Shown in pieces: positions 1 to 7,000 of a stretch of 34,184 nucleotides of DNA. How positions within the stretch are numbered: the stretch's first letter is position 1; every line of letters starts with the position of its first letter. Below the pieces are notes generated by a model that saw only the letters and a list, made by a program, of their open reading frames with translations, ran no database searches and was not told the DNA's origin. A program made the position numbers and the translations under genes. Origin of the DNA: an uncultured Clostridia bacterium (lineage in GTDB: Bacteria > Bacillota > Clostridia > Christensenellales > Borkfalkiaceae); assembly GCA_947629875.1 (NCBI GenBank), contig CANRFK010000156.1, positions 1 through 34,184 of the forward strand, given 5' to 3'.

Positions 1-183
1 AAATTGCAGAAGAAGGACGAGATGGCGGAAAAATACCTGCGCCTCTTCTGCCAGAAGACGGATACCGCCATCCAGTACGTGCAGCGCATTCTGCCCATCG
101 TCGCCGCGTCGCAGTCGGTCAAGAACAAGCCCGGCGAAGCGGAGTTCCTCGCAAGTTGGGTGAACGTGTGCGATTGGCAGTAA
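1..183 (+). CDS. C-terminal end of an uncharacterised protein (partial)
   Basis: The reading frame is open from the first base of the window and ends at the TAA at 181-183, giving the last 60 residues of a protein whose start lies outside. The fragment is mostly helical in appearance and charged at its beginning (KLQKKDEMAEKYLR), then has a more hydrophobic stretch (YVQRILPIVAAS) and ends in CDWQ. I recognise no family. Codon use (GC-rich third positions) matches the chromosome around it. A hairpin at 216-240 follows the stop, so the gene may end its transcript there or lead into the gene starting at 309. No function can be proposed. Confidence 0.7.
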   Translation, partial: KLQKKDEMAEKYLRLFCQKTDTAIQYVQRILPIVAASQSVKNKPGEAEFLASWVNVCDWQ

Positions 184-215
184 AAAGGACGCGGGCAGGC
201 CGCAAGGCCGATTTC

Positions 216-240
216 AGAGCAACGGGGCTCCCGCTGCTCT
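216..240 (+). terminator. Hairpin, possible weak terminator
   Basis: AGAGCA (216-221) pairs with TGCTCT (235-240), and CGGG (223-226) with CCCG (230-233) across a 3-nt loop, with one A-C mismatch. The following bases (TCTC) are not a real T-run, so termination would be inefficient. Confidence 0.35.
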
Positions 241-308
241 TCTCATGAAATTTGCGCGGCCGCCTTCAAGCGGCGCGACCCGCAAAAGATGACAGAGAGG
301 GGAAAAAG

Positions 309-788
309 ATGAACGTAGACAACAGACAATTCGGATACACTTCGCAACAGAACAAAAACAATTTCTATATCGACGACATACGCTTTGACCCCAAGCGGGA
401 AGGCTTTGCGAGGCAGCGGCAGATCTCCTATGTGATAGACAGATTTGCCTCCGTGAGCGACTGTATGAACCATATCGGGCCCGATACGCAGATCATACGG
501 GATATCAGGGACGATGTTAAAAGCAACCCGTCGAAGTACGGCGGCATCACTGTGACGGAGTTTTTGAATGCGTATAAGAATATCTTTGAGGGGATAAACG
601 AGATCTGCATTCTCTACAACCGGACGGGCAAGATGAACGACGCCATTTTCGCCAGAGGGTTCTCGTCCTTTAACGAAAATTTGTATAACAACCTCGTGGA
701 CGGCAAGCTCCACGTACAGGCATTCGTGCACGGAACCGTTCTCATGGGCAACTCCCTCGCGCCCCTCTATACGCCCGCCAAACGGTAA
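309..788 (+). CDS. Uncharacterised 159-residue protein
   Basis: The ATG at 309 is chosen because it is preceded by the purine-rich site AGAGGGGAAAAAG; an in-frame TTG at 252 has no such site. The protein is soluble and mixed in charge, without a signal peptide or membrane segment. It has a polar N-terminus rich in Asn and Gln (MNVDNRQFGYTSQQNKNN), a central predicted helix-rich part (FLNAYKNIFEGINEICILYNR) and a hydrophobic C-terminal stretch (HVQAFVHGTVLMGNSLAPLY). I do not recognise a family. A long antisense frame covers the same DNA but lacks a ribosome site. The gene is followed by a degenerate IS3-type element, so its 3' neighbourhood has been disturbed. Confidence 0.65.
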   Translation: MNVDNRQFGYTSQQNKNNFYIDDIRFDPKREGFARQRQISYVIDRFASVSDCMNHIGPDTQIIRDIRDDVKSNPSKYGGITVTEFLNAYKNIFEGINEICILYNRTGKMNDAIFARGFSSFNENLYNNLVDGKLHVQAFVHGTVLMGNSLAPLYTPAKR

Positions 789-857
789 ACGGCGGCTTAT
801 CAGCGACGCGCAACATGCGCCGTTCCATGAAAACACAGCGCTCCGCGGTTTTTAATA

Positions 858-1116
858 TGCACCCCAAAAGTTAGACAGTTTTGGAGGTGCATATTTTTAA
901 CGGTGCAATGGAGAACTTTTTCGGGCGGTTCAAAGTAGAGATGTTCTACGGTGAGAAGTTCGAGACAGCGGATGAATTCATCCGCTGTCTCGAAGAATAC
1001 ATCCACTACTACAACAACGAGAGAATTTCTCTCAAACTAAATGGAATGAGCCCGGTGCAATACCGAACTCATTCACAATTCGTCTAACTAAATCTTTGTC
1101 CAACTTTTGGGGTTCA
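858..1116 (+). mobile_element. Internally deleted IS3-family element (MITE-like, 259 bp)
   Basis: Terminal inverted repeats are visible. The left end (858-877) reads TGCACCCCAAAAGTTAGACA and the reverse complement of the right end (1097-1116) reads TGAACCCCAAAAGTTGGACA: 18 of 20 bases match, with the TG...CA termini typical of IS3-family elements. Between them only the start of the element (a ribosome-site-like GGAGG near 883) and the last 62 codons of an OrfB-type transposase remain. All of orfA and the DDE catalytic core except its end are missing. No target-site duplication is obvious, with ATA on the left and CTT on the right. It cannot move by itself but could be mobilised by a full relative elsewhere. 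Confidence 0.8.
899..1087 (+). pseudogene. IS3-family transposase (OrfB) C-terminal remnant
   Basis: The frame from 899 encodes NGAMENFFGRFK, then FYGEKF, YIHYYNNERISLKLNG and MSPVQYR before the TAA at 1085-1087. These are the conserved end of the integrase-core domain of IS3/IS150-type OrfB (family knowledge). The catalytic Asp residues lie upstream in a complete protein and are absent here; only the final Glu-containing helix region (AMENFFGRFKVE) is present. An in-frame TTG at 881 would allow translation of a 68-residue peptide, but this is a deletion product fused to the left end of the element. Confidence 0.8.
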
Positions 1117-1330
1117 CTTCACTCCCTCATACCGACCCTCCCGCAGTCCGTTTCCTCATACCGAGCCGCCTTGGGCGGCGAGCGTATCTTCCCCCGAACG
1201 CAGTCCGTTTCCACCGTCCATCCCATTGCCCCCTCGCGGGGCAGAGCAAAAAAACGGGCGTCGGGGGCGGTTTTTTGCACCTGTGTGTGCAAAAACGGCA
1301 AATGTCACAGTTTTTTATGATTAAATTTAC
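1117..1330. other. Intergenic region with short direct repeats
   Basis: No gene is supported here. The sequence CGCAGTCCGTTTCC occurs twice (about 1140-1154 and 1199-1212) and CCTCATACCGA occurs twice (about 1126-1136 and 1154-1164). Positions 1154-1190 belong to a dispersed repeat described separately. Confidence 0.5.
1154..1190 (+). repeat. Dispersed palindromic intergenic repeat, copy 1
   Basis: CCTCATACCGAGCC, a small hairpin (GCCGCC TTG GGCGGC), then GCGAGCGTATCTT. The same flanks, with one base changed in the right flank, enclose a different hairpin sequence (CCCC AAC GGGG type) in the reverse orientation at 10050-10084. The stem differs in sequence but still pairs. Confidence 0.65.
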
Positions 1331-1360
1331 TTGACATCGGGGGGGGTGTAATGGTAAGAT
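1331..1360 (+). promoter_or_regulatory. Sigma-A-type promoter of the ABC/Ig-protein operon
   Basis: TTGACA at 1331-1336 and TAAGAT at 1355-1360, separated by 18 bases that include a run of eight Gs. Transcription would start near 1367, leaving a leader of about 220 nt before the preferred start at 1585. I see no known riboswitch in the leader. Confidence 0.65.
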
Positions 1361-1584
1361 GGACTTGGTATGCGGTGAAAATATTCGCTGGAATTGCATA
1401 AAATTGCGCGATTTGATCTTATATTTGCGGCACGGGCGCTGTGGGCATCGTCAAAAAAGCAACTACCCGGATGAAAAAGTGGCTCATGCGCCCTATTTTT
1501 AACAGGCGCACCCCGCTCCCGATCATCGCATGCGCGGTTCGGGCAAATAAAATTCATAGGAAACCATCCGGGAGGCAAACTAAC

Positions 1585-2409
1585 GTGGGACGGAACAACA
1601 AAACAACCAAGCAGGCCGCGGTATCCCAAAAGGACGGCGCGCAAAAGGCGGCCGTAGCCGCGGCAAAGGGAATGGAGAACCACTTTATGCTGGAAGTCAA
1701 AGATTTATCGAAAAAGTACAGGAACAATCAACATTATTCCGCACGGAACGTCAATTTTTCGGTGGCGGCGGGGGAAGTCGTGGGACTCGTCGGGAGCAAC
1801 GGCGCGGGCAAATCCACCATCATCAAGAGCGTCATCGGCGTGCTCCCCTTTGCGGAGGGCACCATCAAGGTGGGCGGCTATGATATCGTCAAACAGCCCG
1901 AACAGGCCAAGCGGCTCATCGGGTATGTGCCCGACGACCACTCCGTCTATGAAAAACTGACGGGTAGGGAGTATATCAACTACATCGGGAGCCTCTACGG
2001 GGCGACCAAGGAGCAGAAGAAATTCGTGACGAACGAACTTGCCAAGCGGTTTGAGATCGCGTACGCGCTGGATGCGCAGATCGCGGGGTATTCGCACGGC
2101 ATGCGGCAGAAGATCTGCATTTTGGGCGCCATCACGCACAGACCCAAACTGTGGATCCTCGATGAGCCCATGGTCGGCCTCGACCACCAGACGATGGCGC
2201 TCCTCTGCGAGTACATCCGCGCCTATGCCGACGGGGAACACTGCGTGCTTTTCTCGTCGCACAACCTCGAAGTCGTCAAAAAGACGTGCGACAAGGTCGT
2301 TTTCATCAAGAAGGGGGAGGTGGCAAACACCGTCGACCTCACAAAGGAGAAGGATTTCGACCTCAACGGCTACTATACCGAGCTCAATGAGGTAAAGAAG
2401 GATGCGTGA
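1585..2409 (+). CDS. ABC transporter ATP-binding protein
   Basis: This is the ATPase subunit of an ABC transporter, probably an exporter, powering the permease encoded next. The nucleotide-binding domain starts at MLEVKDLSKKY. It shows Walker A (GSNGAGKST), a signature motif (YSHGMRQK in place of LSGGQ), Walker B (LWILDEPMVGLD) and the switch histidine (SSHNLE), so it should hydrolyse ATP. The start is uncertain. The GTG at 1585 has an excellent ribosome site (GGGAGG at 1570-1575, 9-nt spacing) and adds a Lys/Ala/Gln-rich N-terminal extension of 34 residues. The ATG at 1687 also has a usable GGAG and would give the standard domain. A GTG at 1441 is in frame but has weaker support. The gene overlaps the permease start by 8 bases. 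Substrate cannot be deduced; the linked Ig-repeat protein suggests an envelope role. Confidence 0.88.
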   Translation: MGRNNKTTKQAAVSQKDGAQKAAVAAAKGMENHFMLEVKDLSKKYRNNQHYSARNVNFSVAAGEVVGLVGSNGAGKSTIIKSVIGVLPFAEGTIKVGGYDIVKQPEQAKRLIGYVPDDHSVYEKLTGREYINYIGSLYGATKEQKKFVTNELAKRFEIAYALDAQIAGYSHGMRQKICILGAITHRPKLWILDEPMVGLDHQTMALLCEYIRAYADGEHCVLFSSHNLEVVKKTCDKVVFIKKGEVANTVDLTKEKDFDLNGYYTELNEVKKDA

Positions 2410-4003
2410 ATTTATCCGCTTGCAACTCAAATTGAAGTGGGGCTTCAACCGCAACAACAACAAGGCGAGCGCCCTCATGACGGCGTTTGCGGCGCTCCTT
2501 GCCGTTGCCGTTGCGCTGGCGCTCGTTTGGGCGCTCTCGTTCGTCCTGAAGTCCGCCATCTCCTCTGCACCGAGGCAGCTGTCCTTGCTCTACCTCACCA
2601 TAATTATGATCGGGCTCACGGTTGCCGCGACGGGCATGCAGATGAAGCGGCTGTACCGCCCCGCAGATCTTCTCATCACGGCGCGCTTTCCCCTGAGCCC
2701 GTTCAAGCAGTTCATCAGCTATCTCATTTTGAACTACATCGACCTCACCATCTATTCTGCGGTGATGGTCGTGCCCGTGATGGTGGTGTTCGGCATTGCG
2801 ATGCGCTGCATCACCTTTGTCTATATTTTGGGCGTGCTCCTCGGCGCCCTCCTCATGCCGCTCATCCCGTTTGCGGTCTCCATCTTCCTTGCGATCCCCG
2901 CGGTGTATCTCGTCACGCTGCTCGAAAAGAACGGCATCGTGATGCTCGCCGTGTTCATCGCCGTGTTGGTGGGCGCATTCGTGCTGTACGACTATATCCT
3001 CACCGTGCTTGCGCGGTTCTTCATCCACAGGAATTGGGAGGAGGGCACGCTGGCAATTTGGGAAAATCTATTGAAGGGGCTGGATGCATATTATAATCCC
3101 GCGTACTACCTCGGCAACGTCATCTTCTTCAAGGGATTCGGGCTCGGCATCGGGGCGATCCTCGGGGCGGCGTTCGTTCTCATCGCGGGCGGGGTGGCGC
3201 TTGCCCGCATCGTATGCGCGAACTTCCGGGAGAGGGCGCTCGATACGGGCTTCGGCGTGCGCGTGAGGCGTTCCAAGGTGGATGGCTACGGGAGCGCGCG
3301 TGCCATCTTCCGCTATCAGTTCAAGGAGATCCTGCGGACAAAGACGTACTCGTATTTCTATCTCGGCGTGGCGATCTCCACCCCCGTTATGGTGTTTTTC
3401 TGCAATCGGCTCGTGGCGATGGTGGGCGAAGCGCACATCGGCGCGGGCATCAACTTCGGCGCGTCCATGCTCGTCGTCGCCGTGTTCATGGCGATGATCT
3501 GCTCCTTCACGGGCTCTGTTTTGAGCGTGGAGGGCAAGAAGTTCTACATCACAAAACTCGTGCCCGTCGGGTACAGGACGCAGCTGCTCATCAAGGGGCT
3601 TCTGAACATCGCGGTGAGCACGGTCGCGCTTGCGATCAGCGCCGTCGTGATGGCATGTCTCAAATTTTTGAGCGGCGCGGAGATGGCGGTGCTCGTCGTA
3701 ACGCAGTTCGTCCTCTCCGCGGGGCTCGTGTTCAACGGCATCAACCTCAACCTCGCCAACCCCAACTTGAAGCCCAAGGCGAACGGCGAGGCGGAGGAGA
3801 TCAATATCACCTACATGCTGCTCATCGGGCTGGCGGTGGCCGCGCTCCTCGGCGCGTGCAGCATCATCCTCCCGAACGGAACCGCAAGCAGGACGACGGC
3901 GGCCTATCTCATTGCCGTGGCGGCCGCGATCGTCTATGCGGCGGTGAATTTCGTCGTGTTCTGGTTTACGGCGGATAAAAAATATCGGAAAATCGAGGTC
4001 TGA
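2402..4003 (+). CDS. ABC transporter permease, multi-spanning
   Basis: A 533-residue integral membrane protein with roughly 12 hydrophobic segments. The first follows a basic N-terminus (QLKLKWGFNRNNNKASALM), others include SLLYLTIIMIGLTVAATGM, YSAVMVVPVMVVFGIAM and FVYILGVLLGALLMPLI, and the last is near YLIAVAAAIVYAAVNFVVF. The order ATPase then permease, with an 8-base overlap (ATG at 2402, preceded by AAAGAAGG), indicates translational coupling and one complex. Size and duplicated layout fit a fused ABC-2/ABC-exporter type permease rather than a binding-protein-dependent importer; no substrate-binding protein is encoded nearby. The C-terminus (TADKKYRKIEV) is basic and cytosolic. The next gene starts 11 bases downstream. 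Confidence 0.82.
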   Translation: MREFIRLQLKLKWGFNRNNNKASALMTAFAALLAVAVALALVWALSFVLKSAISSAPRQLSLLYLTIIMIGLTVAATGMQMKRLYRPADLLITARFPLSPFKQFISYLILNYIDLTIYSAVMVVPVMVVFGIAMRCITFVYILGVLLGALLMPLIPFAVSIFLAIPAVYLVTLLEKNGIVMLAVFIAVLVGAFVLYDYILTVLARFFIHRNWEEGTLAIWENLLKGLDAYYNPAYYLGNVIFFKGFGLGIGAILGAAFVLIAGGVALARIVCANFRERALDTGFGVRVRRSKVDGYGSARAIFRYQFKEILRTKTYSYFYLGVAISTPVMVFFCNRLVAMVGEAHIGAGINFGASMLVVAVFMAMICSFTGSVLSVEGKKFYITKLVPVGYRTQLLIKGLLNIAVSTVALAISAVVMACLKFLSGAEMAVLVVTQFVLSAGLVFNGINLNLANPNLKPKANGEAEEINITYMLLIGLAVAALLGACSIILPNGTASRTTAAYLIAVAAAIVYAAVNFVVFWFTADKKYRKIEV

Positions 4004-4014
4004 AAAGGTACGCT

Positions 4015-7000
4015 ATGAAAAAATTGATGACGTCCGCGATCATTATACTGCCACTCATCATTCTTGCCATCTTGCTTGTGAGCGGGGCGATCAAGAGCTT
4101 GTTTACGCATATCTACGTGGAATCGGTGGAATTTACAGACGCCGAAACTTTGACGCTCGTGATGGACGACGAGGAGAACCCGCCTTCCGGGCAGCTCGAG
4201 GTCAACGTGTTCCCGCTCAAAGCGGCCAACCGCGATATCGTGTTCAGCATGGGCGATGAGAAGATCGCCACCGTGGATGCAAACGGCAAGGTCGTTGCAA
4301 AGTACTACGGCACGACGACGGTCACCGTCACAAGCGTGGAGAACAAGACCAAGTTCGCGCAGAAAAGGGTCATCGTGACGGACAGCCGCGTGCACGATAT
4401 CCTCATTCACAGCCACGCCGAAGAGATATACGTCGGCGATATCGGCGTGCGGCTCACGGCGGAAGTTTTGCCCGAAGGGGCGAACAACAAGAACATCGAG
4501 TGGTCGACCGATGCGCCCGCGGACGTCCTCACCATCGATAAAAAGACGGGCATCGTGACGTGCCTCGGCACGAGCAGGGAGCTGGAGGGCGGCGTTGTAA
4601 CGGTCACCGCGACCTCCGTGGATAACCCCGAGGTGACGGCAACGACGGTCATCCGCTGCCATCAGCCCCTTTCGGGCATCTCCGCGGAGGATACGCCCGT
4701 CATCACGGCGCAGAAAACGTTGCAGTTCCCCGCCGTCGCGCCCCATCCCGCCGATGCGACCTATTCACTGGCATACACCTCGTCGGATACGGACATCGCC
4801 ACGGTGGATAGCAAGGGCACGATCGTGTTCCACAGCTACGGTTTTGTCAGGATCACGGCGACCGCCCGCGACGGCAGGAACCACGAAGATACCGTCTCGG
4901 TGGATTACGACAGCACGTACGGCTACTACGAGGGCGCCCTCTTCGGCTCGACGCGCGAGTACACCGTCGATTACGATGAGATCCTTCTGGCGGGCGGCGA
5001 GCTTCCCATTCACTTCCTCGAGGAGACCCCCGAGGGCTCCGACCACGAAATTACGGATGTCACGTTCGAAAACCCCGATCCGGACGGAGCCGCTCTCATC
5101 AACTATGACGAAGCCGCGCAGACCTTCTCCCTGAACAACGTGGGCGACGTTCTCAAACTCGGCAGGGTGAAGATCACCGTGCACGCCAACAAATACGACC
5201 GCGGCGGCCACACCGTAAAGAGCGTGACCGACGACGTCTGCTTCGTGAACATCACGCGCAAGACGCAGTCCCTCGCCTTTGTCGCGGGCGGCACGGAGAC
5301 CACCGAATTTTCCGTTTCCGGCCTCGATGCAACGATGAGCATCTCGTTCTCCGAGCGCGAAGCGGCGTCGGGCGATGCCGTTGTCGTGCGCGCCGAGCCC
5401 GCCAACCATACCGATAAGATCGCGTACTCCCTCGAGAGCGCCTGCGCCGAGATGAACGGCACAACGCTCAAATTCAACGGCGAGGGCACCGCCACCGTCA
5501 CCGTTTCGGCGGAGAGCGGCGCGAAGAAAGAACTCACCGTCACCTTCACGCGGAGAGAGGCGCAGGATAAGACCGTCCGGCTCAACGACGGCACGCCCGA
5601 AGCCGGCCTTTCGCTCTCCCTTTCCCCGGACGGCAGAAGCGATAAGGCCGTGCTCGAATTCCTCGTGCCCGACGGCTACACCGCGAGGATCCGCTCCGAC
5701 CGTGAGGACGTCGTAAAGGTGGAGGGCAAAAAGCTCATTCCCCAAAACGGCGGCTTTGCAACGATCACCGTCACTTTCGAGCCCGTCGCGGGCGTCTCGT
5801 TACACGATGCGGGCGCGCCGCAGGGCTATTCCGTGAACGTGTATGTCGACCGCTCCGTGCAGACGGCGGATATCGCCTTCTCCGTGGGGGAAGCGTCCGT
5901 CGCGGCGGGCGGCGAGTTCGTCACCTCCAAGAAGAGCGCCCAACTCACCATCACCCTCAACGCGGCAAACGGCGCCATGGAGGGCAAAACGCTCGTCGTC
6001 GGCGGCGAGGAACTGACGCAGTTCACGGAGGCGGGAACGCAGCGCACCTACAAAAAGATGATGGACTTCGGCGGCGCGCGGAGCCTGCCCGTCACGGCGG
6101 CCGTGCAGTACACGCAGGAGGCGGCGGCGTGCGACGCGAGCAAGACGGGCACGCAGACTTCCTCCGCCTGCACGCTCCGCTCGACGCAGGGCGAGATCAC
6201 GGGCGGGCTCACCGTGAAGCACGGCGAAACGCTCTTCGGGGAAGGCAGCAACAAGCTCACCTTCAACAACCTCGGCGAGACCGCCCAAACGACGCTCACG
6301 TTCTCGGTGGAAGATCCCGACCCCGCGGACTTCGTGTTGCAGGACAATGTGGATACGGCTACACTCAAAGAGGCATTGGAAAAGGACGGATATCTGAACG
6401 CGGAGCTCAACTTTGCGGATAAAAACACCCTGACGGCGCAGCTCACCGCGCGCAAGGGGACGTATGAAGGCGATCAGACGCTGATGCTGACGGTCGCGGG
6501 CAAGACCGTGAACATCGTCATCGAGGTGCTCGTCCCCGCCGACAAAATTTCGGTGAACTACGGCGATACCCCGCTCAACGAGGGCGAAAATTACGCCACC
6601 TTCCTCTCCGGGCTCTCCTTTACCGTGAAGCTCTCCCGCGCGGACGGGCAAACCGTCTCCAATGCGTGCAGAACGCTCTCCGCCGCGTTCAACGGCGAGC
6701 CCGTAGCGGCAACGCCCGATCGCGACGGCGCCCTCTCCTTCACCGTCACAGTGACGCCGGCCGCCGAAAGCGGGGAACTCTCCCTCACCGCAGAGGGCGG
6801 CCTCGCCGCGTTCAAGGTGCAGCTCGAAAAGCTTTTGGTGAGCGAATGCGCCTTCACCTACTATATCACTTACACATACGGGCTGGTCGAGGATGCTCCC
6901 GAACCCCGCTTCGAGATCAAGGTCGGCGAAAAGAACGATCCCATCTTCTTCCCGCGCGGGCTCACGAGTTTTGAACTTCACATCGGGCAAATTGCCGATC

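Noticed and set aside
243..836. A minus-strand frame opposite the gene at 309
   Set aside because: The plus-strand frame has a strong ribosome site and balanced composition; the minus frame has none.
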